Below are positions 20,061 through 27,623 of a stretch of DNA of 64,000 nucleotides, piece after piece. Every line of letters begins with the position of its first letter. Position 1 is the stretch's first letter. Below the pieces are notes generated by a model, which saw only the letters and a program-made list of their open reading frames with translations, was not told the origin of the DNA and did no database searches. Made by a program: the position numbers and the translations under genes. This stretch comes from Arthrobacter echini (GTDB lineage Bacteria; Actinomycetota; Actinomycetes; Actinomycetales; Micrococcaceae): contig NZ_VSLD01000005.1 of assembly GCF_008107445.1 (NCBI RefSeq), positions 1-64,000 on the forward strand, in the 5' to 3' direction.

Positions 20061-20120
20061 ACCCCCAGCTTATGCGGTGCCGCCGGGCGGCATGGCTTGT
20101 TCGGTGGCAATCAGTGGGTG

Positions 20121-20164
20121 GTTCAACTAACGTTCACCCAGAGCGGAGCAGCAGTTCACCGCTG
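20121..20164 (+). promoter_or_regulatory. PHO-box-like direct repeats upstream of phoU
   Basis: Four 11-base units in perfect register: GTTCAACTAAC (20121-20131), GTTCACCCAGA (20132-20142), a degenerate GCGGAGCAGCA (20143-20153) and GTTCACCGCTG (20154-20164). Direct repeats of 11 bases beginning GTTCA are the recognised binding pattern of PhoP/RegX3-type regulators in actinobacteria. The array lies between senX3 and phoU, about 67 bases before the phoU start. Confidence 0.75.
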
Positions 20165-20230
20165 ACTGGAATGCTCGTCGGTGGGACTGTCGATCCGATC
20201 GCAGTCGAAACTTCCAGCTAAGGACTCCAC

Positions 20231-20890
20231 GTGCGCAAGGTTTTCCAGGCCGAACTCCACCAGATCGGCGAGGGGCTGATCGAGATCTCGCAGCTGGTCT
20301 CCGACGCCGTGCAGAAGGCCAACACGGCGTTCAGCACCGCCGACACCGAACTCGCGCAGGACGTCATCGCGGCGGATGCGCGCATCGACTTCCTCCAGAA
20401 CGATCTCGACGAGCGGGCCATCGACATCCTGGCCCTCCAGGGACCCGTGGCCTCGGACCTGCGCATGATCGTGGGTGCACTTCGCATGAGCGCGTCCCTC
20501 GAGCGCATGGGCGATCTGGCGCGCCACATCGCCCAGCTGGCCCGACTCCGCTTCCCCGCCAATGTCATTCCCGACGGCGTCCGCGCCACGTTCGACGAAC
20601 TCGCCGACCTGGACGAGCAGATCGCCGGAAAGGTGAAGGAGCTCCTCGAGACCCGCAATCTGGAGCTGACGAACGAGATCAATGCCGCCAAGGCACGCGT
20701 CAGCGCCCTGCACGCCGGGGTGTTCAAGGCCGTCGCGGCGGACGACTGGAACGAGAGCGCCCCCACGACGGTGGACGTCACCCTGGCCAGCCGGTACTAC
20801 GAACGCTTCGCGGACCACGGCGTCTCGGTTGCCAGCAAGGTCACCTACCTCGTGACCGGCGAATGGCAGCCGAGCGCGCCGCTGGTCTGA
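20231..20890 (+). CDS. phoU: Phosphate signalling protein PhoU
   Basis: PhoU is a cytoplasmic, all-helical dimer that links the Pst phosphate transporter to the SenX3/PhoR-type kinase and keeps the regulon off when phosphate is plentiful. The 219-residue protein shows two PhoU repeats. The metal-binding E/DxxxD-type signatures appear at ALRMSASLERMGDLARHIAQ (about 78-97) and ASRYYERFADHGVSVASKV (about 180-198). The start is GTG with a plausible purine-rich site upstream. It is divergent from senX3-regX3 behind a GTTCA repeat array, so it is probably RegX3-controlled. Confidence 0.93.
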   Translation: MRKVFQAELHQIGEGLIEISQLVSDAVQKANTAFSTADTELAQDVIAADARIDFLQNDLDERAIDILALQGPVASDLRMIVGALRMSASLERMGDLARHIAQLARLRFPANVIPDGVRATFDELADLDEQIAGKVKELLETRNLELTNEINAAKARVSALHAGVFKAVAADDWNESAPTTVDVTLASRYYERFADHGVSVASKVTYLVTGEWQPSAPLV

Positions 20891-20917
20891 GCCCGCCCCG
20901 GCGGTACTCCCGCCGGA

Positions 20918-21664
20918 CTAGTGCTTGCCCTGGTTGGCGACGGCGGTGATGGACGCGGCCGCCGCCTCCGGATCGAGATAGGTTCCTCCGGCCTTGACCG
21001 GAGTGAGCTCCTCGTCCAGCTCGTACACGAGCGGTATGCCGGTGGGGATATTCAGCGCCGCGATGTCCTTGTCGCTGATGCCGTCGAGGTGCTTCACGAG
21101 TGACCGCAGCGAGTTCCCGTGGGCCGCGAGGAGAACGGTCCTGCCGGCCCTGATGTCCACCGTGATGTCCGACTCCCAGTAGGGCAGGAAGCGCTCCAGG
21201 ACGTCCTTGAGGCACTCGGTGCGCGGGAGGTCTTCGCCGAGGTCGGCGTACCGGGGGTCATCGGCCTGCGAGTACTCACTGGAGTCCTCGAGCGGCGGGG
21301 GCGGGGTGTCGTAGGACCGCCGCCATTCCATGAACTGCTCCTCGCCGAACTCCGCGAGGGTCTGGGCCTTGTCCTTGCCCTGCAGCGCACCGTAGTGGCG
21401 CTCGTTGAGGCGCCAGCTCCGCTTGACGTCGATCCAGCTGCGGTCGGCCGCCTCGAGCGCGAGATTCGCGGTGATGATGGCTCGCTTCTGCCGGGAGGTG
21501 TAGACGATGTCGGGGAGGAGCCCTGCCTCGGCGAGCAGCCGGCCACTGCGGGCGGCCTCCTCGCGGCCCTTCGGTGTGAGGGCGACGTCCACCCAGCCCG
21601 TGAAGAGGTTCTTCTCGTTCCATTCGCTCTGCCCGTGGCGCAGCAGGATCAATGTGTAGGTCAT
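20918..21664 (-). CDS. gpmA: 2,3-bisphosphoglycerate-dependent phosphoglycerate mutase
   Basis: GpmA interconverts 3- and 2-phosphoglycerate in glycolysis and gluconeogenesis. The 248-residue protein has the phosphohistidine H10 in [12 protein letters not shown], the conserved NLFTGW, the ERHYGALQG loop near residue 87 and the second catalytic histidine in [17 protein letters not shown]. The frame extends another 64 codons upstream, but the family starts exactly at [11 protein letters not shown], so I use the ATG at 21664. It converges with phoU; phoU-gpm adjacency is common in actinobacteria. Confidence 0.95.
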   Translation of the reverse strand: MTYTLILLRHGQSEWNEKNLFTGWVDVALTPKGREEAARSGRLLAEAGLLPDIVYTSRQKRAIITANLALEAADRSWIDVKRSWRLNERHYGALQGKDKAQTLAEFGEEQFMEWRRSYDTPPPPLEDSSEYSQADDPRYADLGEDLPRTECLKDVLERFLPYWESDITVDIRAGRTVLLAAHGNSLRSLVKHLDGISDKDIAALNIPTGIPLVYELDEELTPVKAGGTYLDPEAAAASITAVANQGKH

Positions 21665-21745
21665 GGGGCCAGTCTGCCGTATCCCGCTGCCGCAGGTCAT
21701 GTCCGCGGCTGCCCTGTTTCCCCGTCCGTGCCCTACCCTTGAGCA

Positions 21746-22546
21746 GTGCCGCCGCGACAACGATCCCCGAAGACCCTGGGGACCATCACCCGCGGCACCA
21801 CCAATCCCAATCGCCTCCGCCGCGTGGACCGCTGGCTCGCCGGGCCCCAAGGACACCGCCTGCGCCGGGCCGCCGAACCCCTCGTGGTGGACCTCGGCTA
21901 CGGCGCGGCGCCGGTCACCGCAGTCGAACTGTTCTCACGCCTGCGGTCGGTGCACGACGGCGTCGAGGTGGTCGGCATCGAGATCGATCCGGCGCGCGTG
22001 GCCGCCGCCGAGCCGCTGGCCAGGCCCGGCCTGTCCTTCCGGCAGGGTGGCTTCGAGTTGCCGCTCGGGGGTCGGCGGCCCGCCCTGGTGCGTGCGTTCA
22101 ACGTGCTGCGACAGTACGGGGAGGACGAGTACGCCGCGTACTGGGACGAGGTGCGGGGCCGGCTTGCGCCCGACGGCCTCTTCGTGGACGGCACGTGCGA
22201 CGAGATCGGGCGCCGCGCGGCCTGGGTGGCGCTCGATGCCACCGGTCCACTGTCCCTGAGCATCTCCCTGCGTTTCGGTGCCTTCGCACGCCCGTCCGAC
22301 GTCGCGGAGCGGCTGCCCAAGGCCCTGATCCATCGCAATGTGGAGGGCGAACGGGTCCACGCCTACCTGCGGGCCCTGGACCGGGCCTGGCTCGACGCGG
22401 CGGCTCTCGCATCCTTCGGCAACCAGCAGCGCTGGTCCGCCATGTGTTCGGCGCTCAAGGCCGACGGCTGGCCGCTGCTGGACGGTCGCTCGCGGTGGCG
22501 GCTCGGTGAGGTCACCGTCGCCTGGTCGGCCGTGAGGCCGGGGTAG
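21746..22546 (+). CDS. SAM-dependent methyltransferase of unknown substrate
   Basis: This 266-residue protein has a Rossmann-type methyltransferase fold. Motif I is [13 protein letters not shown] at about 46-58, followed by the acidic motif [17 protein letters not shown] at about 71-85, and the [20 protein letters not shown] region that is typical of a conserved actinobacterial family. The substrate cannot be named from sequence. GTG start. It diverges from gpmA across about 80 bases and ends six bases before the convergent DUF2516 gene. It has no obvious pathway partner. Confidence 0.7.
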   Translation: MPPRQRSPKTLGTITRGTTNPNRLRRVDRWLAGPQGHRLRRAAEPLVVDLGYGAAPVTAVELFSRLRSVHDGVEVVGIEIDPARVAAAEPLARPGLSFRQGGFELPLGGRRPALVRAFNVLRQYGEDEYAAYWDEVRGRLAPDGLFVDGTCDEIGRRAAWVALDATGPLSLSISLRFGAFARPSDVAERLPKALIHRNVEGERVHAYLRALDRAWLDAAALASFGNQQRWSAMCSALKADGWPLLDGRSRWRLGEVTVAWSAVRPG

Positions 22547-22552
22547 GGACTC

Positions 22553-22882
22553 CTACCAGGGACCGTAGGGTCCGCTGTTGCCGCCCCGGCCCGAGGTCTG
22601 GCTGACGGCCGGCTTCACATCCGCGAGGTAGACGCAGGCAGCGATGATCGCGATGAGCTGGAAGAGATTGAAACCACCGCGGCTCGCGAGCACGGACAGC
22701 AGGCCGACGACGACGGAGCCGGCGGTGAGTGCCAGCCAGAAGCCCTTGGTGCGCTTGAATGCGGCCTCGAACGAGGTCCCGGGACGCCGGACGCAGTCGG
22801 CCAGGGCCCAGACCTCGATGCCGAGGGCCACCAGGCCGAGCACGAGGTACAGATAACGCTGAATTTCGAAGACGAGGAGCAC
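22553..22882 (-). CDS. DUF2516 family small membrane protein
   Basis: This 109-residue protein has about three hydrophobic helices: YLYLVLGLVALGIEVWAL (about 9-26), WLALTAGSVVVGLLSVLA (about 49-66) and LFQLIAIIAACVYLADV (about 72-88). A short glycine-rich tail ending GPYGPW follows. The layout, with the CVRRPGTSFEAAFKRTKGFW loop between helices 1 and 2, is that of the actinobacterial DUF2516 family, whose function is unknown. GTG start. It ends head-on against the methyltransferase gene, and its 5' end is nine bases from the stop of the upstream PLP enzyme, so it is probably co-transcribed with that gene. Confidence 0.7.
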   Translation of the reverse strand: MLLVFEIQRYLYLVLGLVALGIEVWALADCVRRPGTSFEAAFKRTKGFWLALTAGSVVVGLLSVLASRGGFNLFQLIAIIAACVYLADVKPAVSQTSGRGGNSGPYGPW

Positions 22883-22891
22883 GCCCTCAGC

Positions 22892-24070
22892 TTAGCTGGC
22901 CCGTGTGCCGCGCAGTGCCCGGTCGAGATCGGCCCAGAGGTCGTCCACGTTCTCGATGCCCACCGACAGGCGCACGAGTTCCTCGGGAACCGTCGCCGGC
23001 TCGGCGGGCTGTCGCCGTCGTCGCTCGATCAGGGACTCGACACCGCCGAGCGAGGTGGCCGGGAGCCAGAGCCGGACGGCCGCCACGAGGGCATCGGCGG
23101 TCGCGACGTCGTCGAGTTCGATGCTGATGATCCCGCCGAACCCGTTGAACTGGGCGGCGGCGCGCTCATGTCCGGGATCCGTCGGCAGACCCGGGTAGCG
23201 GACGCGGCGGACCGCGGGATGCCCGGCGAGCCGGTGGGCGAGAGTGGCTGCGTTCTCCTGGCTCCGTCCCATGCGCAGTGCGAGTGTCCGCAGCCCGCGC
23301 AGGGCGAGCCACACCTCGAACGGCCCCGCGATGGCGCCGTGCAGGGTCCGGTGGGAGAGCAGACGCTCTCGGAGCTTCGGGTCATTGGTGACCAGCGCAC
23401 CGAGGACGACGTCGGAGTGTCCGGCCAGCCACTTGGTCACCGAATGGAGTACGACGTCGACCCCGTCGTCCAGCGGTCGGTGGACGATGGGCGTGTTGAA
23501 GGTGTTGTCGGCGACCACGAGTGCCCCTACGGCGTGGGCTGCCTTCGTCAGCGTGGCCGGCTCGGCGACCTCGAGCATCGGGTTGGTGGGACTCTCGAGC
23601 CACAGCATGAGGCTTCCGGCGTCCGCCCGGGCGGCGAGCGCCTCCAGCTGCGAGAGGACCGACTCCGTGTCGGCGATGTCCACCAGATGCAGCTCGAAGC
23701 GACCCTGGGCCTCGAGATCAGCGGCCAGGCTGAGGGATCCTGCGTAACCGTGGCGCGGCATGACCACCACGCCTCCCGTCGGCACGAGGGACAGGGCTGC
23801 TGCCGCTGCGCCGAGGCCCGATCCGAAGACCAGCGCCGGTAGTCCGGCGCCCTCGAGCAGGCCGAGCGCCTCCTCGAACGGATCCCAGGTGGGGTTGGAC
23901 CCGCGGGCGTAGATGCGGTCCCCCGCTTCGGGCGTGCGGGTCTCGTGGAAGGTCGACGAGAGCACGATGGGTGCGTTGACGGGGGCGTCGTGCTCGCGAG
24001 GGGGCCGTCCGGTCGCGACCACGAGGGTGTCGGGGGCCAGGTCCCCGTAGGGCAGGTTCTGCTCGGTCAT
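22892..24070 (-). CDS. Cystathionine gamma-synthase/lyase family PLP enzyme
   Basis: This 392-residue fold-type I enzyme belongs to the Cys/Met metabolism PLP family (MetB, MetC, MetZ, Mgl). The N-terminal YARGSNPTWDPFEEALGLLEG, the PLP-stacking region, DNTFNTP for the ring-nitrogen aspartate and the Schiff-base lysine near K213 in HSVTKWLAGHSD are all present. SLGGVESLIE near the C-terminus is the family signature. Which reaction it catalyses (gamma-synthase, gamma-lyase or sulfhydrylase) cannot be fixed from sequence alone; a cystathionine gamma-synthase role is most usual in relatives. I start at the second ATG (24070). An IS cluster begins about 430 bases upstream. Confidence 0.85.
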   Translation of the reverse strand: MTEQNLPYGDLAPDTLVVATGRPPREHDAPVNAPIVLSSTFHETRTPEAGDRIYARGSNPTWDPFEEALGLLEGAGLPALVFGSGLGAAAAALSLVPTGGVVVMPRHGYAGSLSLAADLEAQGRFELHLVDIADTESVLSQLEALAARADAGSLMLWLESPTNPMLEVAEPATLTKAAHAVGALVVADNTFNTPIVHRPLDDGVDVVLHSVTKWLAGHSDVVLGALVTNDPKLRERLLSHRTLHGAIAGPFEVWLALRGLRTLALRMGRSQENAATLAHRLAGHPAVRRVRYPGLPTDPGHERAAAQFNGFGGIISIELDDVATADALVAAVRLWLPATSLGGVESLIERRRRQPAEPATVPEELVRLSVGIENVDDLWADLDRALRGTRAS

Positions 24071-24497
24071 GGCTCCCACCCTAGTTGGGCGGCAGCGCTG
24101 CGCAGGTGGATCTCCTCCTCACCTGCAGATGAAGTTGCCTGTGCCCTACCGACTGTCGCCCTACCGACTGGGTCACGTCTGGGCCAGCTCGAATCGCCCG
24201 GAGGAGTCCCGTGGCCGGTTTCCCGGGCAGTCACCCACCAGCTGCAGACGTCGTCGTGAAGTGAGCCGGCCACACTGGTCTCCCAGGAGCTGGAGGAGTA
24301 GCGCGGTTGACCCTCGGCACAGTCAGCCACCGGCCGCAGACGCCTTCGATGTCGGTGTGGCCGCGTATCCCGCGTCGATGTGTTCATCCCTGTGAGGAAG
24401 GCGCGGCGTCAAGCTCTCTGCCGCCTGGACCTCTGCCGGTCGTGCTTCGTATCGTCTGGCACCGGGTCCGCTGCCGAGGGTCAAGTCCCTGGTAGTG
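24071..24497. other. Gene-free flank between metB-like gene and IS cluster
   Basis: I find no convincing gene. The segment has a 7-bp inverted repeat (24102-24108 with 24120-24126) near the PLP-enzyme start, a near-exact direct repeat of CCCTACCGACTG around 24143-24170, and two related stretches containing CAGTCACCCACCAGC and CAGTCAGCCACCGGC. It looks like decayed or rearranged sequence. On the minus strand the first part next to the IS end is an open frame of about 45 codons that might be a remnant of the interrupted neighbour. Confidence 0.4.
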
Positions 24498-24500
24498 GTG

Positions 24501-24514
24501 TAGCTCGGTGTCCT
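24501..24514. repeat. Target-site duplication of IS481 element (left copy)
   Basis: TAGCTCGGTGTCCT here is repeated exactly at 26252-26265 on the other side of the IS481 element. The 14-base length is within the range seen for IS481 insertions. The target lies inside the left inverted repeat of the IS256-family element. Confidence 0.85.
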
Positions 24515-24520
24515 TGTGAA

Positions 24521-24588
24521 GTCTCAGGACATCGTGGACGGTTCTGTCTCAGGACATCGTGGACAGTGTGTCTCACGACATTGTGGTC
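24521..24588. repeat. Left-end triple iteron of IS481 element
   Basis: Three copies of GTCTCAGGACATCGTGGAC at 24521-24539, 24546-24564 (both exact) and 24570-24588 (three changes), spaced 24-25 bases. They are likely transposase-binding sites placed on nearly the same DNA face. Confidence 0.8.
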
Positions 24589-24618
24589 ACTTCACTGGGC
24601 GCTGGGGTTTTCTCGGGT

Positions 24619-26190
24619 ATGGACTCAAATACGGTGCCCCCGGATGTACGTTGGTCGATCGCGAACTGGCCTCAGGACGCTGAGCGGGGAGAGGTCAGCC
24701 GTTTCTGCCAACGAAACGGCATTAGCCGCTCGGTGTTCTACAAGATCCGCGCTCAAGCCCAGGAACAGGGCCCGGTCGGAGCCACTGAACCGGGGTCTCG
24801 TAGGCCTCTGAGGAGCCCGCGGCGCACTGACTCGGACATGGTCGAGCATGCCCTGGCGGTTCGGGCCTGGCTCGTCGGGCAGGGCTTGGACGCCGGCCCC
24901 TTGTCGGTGCACGCGAAGATGCAACGCCAAGGCCTGAACCCGCCCTCGCGAGCGACACTGGCCCGGCTCTTCGCCGCGGCTGGGGTTTGCGGACCTGAGC
25001 CGCGTAAGCGGCCCAGGGCTGCCAATCGCCGGTTCGTCTACCCGGCGCCGAATTGTTGTTGGCAGATCGACGCGTTCTTCTGGTCCCTGACCGATGGGAC
25101 CACGGTTGCGATCCATCAGGTCATCGATGATCACTCACGGTTGGCGTTGGCGACGCTGGTCGCCGAGGGCGAAACAGCCAAAGCAGCGGTGAAAGTCGTC
25201 TCGACGGCCATCCGTTGTTGGGGCGTGCCGCAACGAGTGCTGTCGGACAACGGGTTGGCGTTCAATCCCACCCGTCGAGGTTTCACGGGCAAACTCGTGG
25301 ACTACCTCATCGACCTCGGTACCAAGCCCATCACCGGTAAGCCAGACAAACCCACGACCCAGGGCAAGAACGAACGGTTCCATCAGAGCCTGCAGAAATG
25401 GTTGAACGCACGCCCACCAGCCACCACGATCACCGCCCTGCAAACCCTGGTCGATGAGTTCGACGCGTACTACAACCACGAACGCGTTCACCAAGCCCTC
25501 GACGGCAAGACACCGATGGAAGCCTGGCACGCCACCACCCCGGCACCGGCACCGATTCCGCAGCCTCGCCTGCCGCGCATGCCACCCTCGGTACGAACAG
25601 CACCACCAACGACACCAACGGTGAAGATTGCTGACACCGGGCCGCAGCTCCAGCCATACCCGCAATCACCGCCCAGAAGCAGAACTCCGTTGGCGTTGCA
25701 CCCCGGCACGGGCAGTTCCGAGGTAAGGGTCAAGCAGAACGGGCAGGTCAAAGCGTTGAGCTGCTTGTTTTACGTCGCTACCAGCCAGGCCGGGCAACGC
25801 GTGCATATCATCTGGGACGAGAGGGTAGTTGAAATCTTCGACGGCGACGGCGGGCACATCGTCACCTACCCGCGCCCGGAGGCGACCGGCCTCTACTACG
25901 GGCCTCGCACCCCCACAGGGACCATCATCAAAGGCGCCGGTCACAACCCGTCAGCTGGGACCACCGGCACCGCAACACGGACCGTGTCCAAGGGCGGATA
26001 CATCGGGGTTCTCGCCAACAAGTTCTACGCCGGATACAAGCGCCAAGGTGAACACCTCAGCATCACCTGGGACACCAGCACTGTCATTCTCTCCCAATCA
26101 GATGGCACAGTCATCGCCCGCTACGACAAACCCACCCAGCGGCGTGGCTGGCACGGACCCGACCGGCAGAAACCATCCACGACGTCCTGA
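24619..26190 (+). CDS. IS481-family transposase
   Basis: This DDE transposase has about 523 residues from the ATG at 24619. The frame opens at 24559, but that start lies inside the terminal repeats. An N-terminal helix-turn-helix segment (RFCQRNGISRSVFYKI) is followed by an RNase H-like integrase core with DDE residues in CWQIDAFFW, VLSDNGLAF and QGKNERFHQ, then the YYNHERVHQALDGKTPMEAW block. The C-terminal about 200 residues form an extra region after a Pro-rich linker. It has two related beta-rich segments (HIIWDERVVEIFDGDG and LSITWDTSTVILSQSDG), like the beta-barrel tail of some longer IS481 transposases. The stop codon falls inside the first right-end iteron. It looks intact. Confidence 0.93.
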   Translation: MDSNTVPPDVRWSIANWPQDAERGEVSRFCQRNGISRSVFYKIRAQAQEQGPVGATEPGSRRPLRSPRRTDSDMVEHALAVRAWLVGQGLDAGPLSVHAKMQRQGLNPPSRATLARLFAAAGVCGPEPRKRPRAANRRFVYPAPNCCWQIDAFFWSLTDGTTVAIHQVIDDHSRLALATLVAEGETAKAAVKVVSTAIRCWGVPQRVLSDNGLAFNPTRRGFTGKLVDYLIDLGTKPITGKPDKPTTQGKNERFHQSLQKWLNARPPATTITALQTLVDEFDAYYNHERVHQALDGKTPMEAWHATTPAPAPIPQPRLPRMPPSVRTAPPTTPTVKIADTGPQLQPYPQSPPRSRTPLALHPGTGSSEVRVKQNGQVKALSCLFYVATSQAGQRVHIIWDERVVEIFDGDGGHIVTYPRPEATGLYYGPRTPTGTIIKGAGHNPSAGTTGTATRTVSKGGYIGVLANKFYAGYKRQGEHLSITWDTSTVILSQSDGTVIARYDKPTQRRGWHGPDRQKPSTTS

Positions 26191-26245
26191 GACATGCACT
26201 TGTCCACGATGTCATGAGACACAACTGCACACGATGTCCTGAGAC
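26175..26245. repeat. Right-end triple iteron of IS481 element
   Basis: Three inverse copies of the left-end motif at 26175-26193, 26202-26220 and 26227-26245, spaced 25-27 bases, for example GTCCACGATGTCATGAGAC. They mirror the left end, and the transposase stop codon overlaps the innermost copy. Confidence 0.8.
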
Positions 26246-26251
26246 ATCACA

Positions 26252-26265
26252 TAGCTCGGTGTCCT
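26252..26265. repeat. Target-site duplication of IS481 element (right copy)
   Basis: An exact copy of TAGCTCGGTGTCCT found at 24501-24514, immediately outside the right end of the IS481 element. Confidence 0.85.
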
Positions 26266-26278
26266 TCTGGTTGGTGAG

Positions 26279-27526
26279 TTAGGCGCTGAGGGCGAGTGTT
26301 GGTTCGTTCACCTCGGCTCCGTCGGTGTCGTCGACGATGGTGAGTCGGCTCTTGGCGAGGATGTCGAGGCCGAGGTAGCGGCGACCTTCGGCCCATTCAT
26401 CGGTTTGTTCGGCCAGGACGGCGCCGACGAGTCGGGTGATCGCGTCGCGGTTCGGGAAAATCCCGACGGAGTCGGTGCGGCGGCGGATCTCTCGGTTGAG
26501 GCGCTCGTTGGGGTTATTGGACCAAATTTGCTGCCAGAGGCCTTCGGGGAACCCCGCGAATGCGAGGATGTCATCCCGGGCGGCGTCGAGGTGTTCGTGG
26601 GCGTCGGGTAGCTTCCCGTCGACGTAGTCCAGCAAGCGGTCGAATTGGGCGTTCACCGCGGCGGCGTCGGGCTGATCATAGACACTGTGGAGCATCGCCT
26701 TCACTGCCGGCCACAGACTCTTCGGCGTCACACTCATCAGGTTCGCCGCATAGTGGGTCCGGCATCTCTGCCAGGCCGCGCCGGGCAGGTTCGCGGCGAT
26801 CGCTTCGACCAGTCCCCTATGGGCGTCGGAGGTGACCAGGCGGACACCGGTGAGGCCGCGGGCGACGAGATCGGCGAGGAACGTGTTCCATGCCGCGCCT
26901 GTTTCCGACGTCGCGACGCGCAGGCCGAGAACCTCCCGGCGCCCATCGGCGTTGACGCCGGTGGCGACCATGACGACCGCGTTGATGACCCGACCGCCTT
27001 CGCGGACCTTCATCGTGAGAGCGTCGGCGGCGACGAACGTGAACGGGCCAGCATCGGTGAGGGGTCGGTGGCGGAACTGATCGACCTGCTCATCGAGCTC
27101 CGCAGCCATGCGGGAGACCTGCGACTTCGACAACGAGTGGACCCCGAGGGTCTTCACGAGCTTGTCCATCCGGCGGGTCGAGACGCCCGCGAGGTAACAG
27201 TCGGCCACGACGGTGATCAGGGCTGTCTCAGCTCGTTTGCGGCGTTCGAGGAGCCATTCCGGGAAGTACGTGCCCTGCCGCAGCTTCGGGATCTGAATGT
27301 CGATCGTGCCGGCCCTCGTGTCGAGGTCGCGGTGCCGGTAGCCATTGCGCTGCGTGGTGCGGCCGGGCGTGGGTTGACCCCATTCGGCGCCGATCACCGC
27401 GTCGGCGTCAGCGGACAGAAGGGCGTTGATCATGGTCTGCAGAAGGGTGCGCATCAGATCTGGGGACGCGTCAGTCAGGGCTTCGCCGAGGAGGCGTGCA
27501 GGGTCGACAATATGAGGAGCGGTCAT
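26279..27526 (-). CDS. IS256-family (mutator-type) transposase
   Basis: The 415-residue transposase has the standard IS256 layout. The N-terminal region includes GRTTQRNGYRHRDLDTRAGTI. The DDE catalytic domain has D in FVAADALTMKVREGG, the second D in RLVTSDAHRGLVEAI within the family signature near 225-250 (LPGAAWQRCRTHYAANL follows), and the glutamate in WSNNPNERLNREIRRRTD. The length is typical and no frameshift is seen. The protein is complete, but the left inverted repeat of its element has been split by the IS481 insertion, so in-cis mobility is doubtful. Confidence 0.93.
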   Translation of the reverse strand: MTAPHIVDPARLLGEALTDASPDLMRTLLQTMINALLSADADAVIGAEWGQPTPGRTTQRNGYRHRDLDTRAGTIDIQIPKLRQGTYFPEWLLERRKRAETALITVVADCYLAGVSTRRMDKLVKTLGVHSLSKSQVSRMAAELDEQVDQFRHRPLTDAGPFTFVAADALTMKVREGGRVINAVVMVATGVNADGRREVLGLRVATSETGAAWNTFLADLVARGLTGVRLVTSDAHRGLVEAIAANLPGAAWQRCRTHYAANLMSVTPKSLWPAVKAMLHSVYDQPDAAAVNAQFDRLLDYVDGKLPDAHEHLDAARDDILAFAGFPEGLWQQIWSNNPNERLNREIRRRTDSVGIFPNRDAITRLVGAVLAEQTDEWAEGRRYLGLDILAKSRLTIVDDTDGAEVNEPTLALSA

Positions 27527-27623
27527 CGTGGAGATGCCTTTCGAGTGGGATGTGAGAGTTTCCTCGAAGGATCACACGGTGGCCGCGCCCACGTCCAAGA
27601 CGAGAACACCCAGCCACCGGCAG

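Larger units (their letters stand above)
24515..26251 (+). mobile_element. IS481-family insertion sequence, 1737 bp
   Basis: The element begins TGTGAAGTCTCAGGACATCG and ends with the inverse of TGTGATGTCTCAGGACATCG. It is bracketed by exact 14-base duplicates. It carries one transposase gene that fills nearly all of it. Each end has three spaced copies of a 19-base motif. The intact frame, matching ends and exact duplicates suggest a recent insertion. Confidence 0.9.

Noticed and set aside
24071-24497. SAM riboswitch or T-box upstream of the cystathionine-type gene
   Set aside because: Only a small 7-bp hairpin is present; no conserved riboswitch core or antiterminator is visible.
24559-24618. 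Earlier ATG start for the IS481 transposase
   Set aside because: It lies within the terminal iterons and adds no recognisable residues; the ATG at 24619 starts the conserved part.
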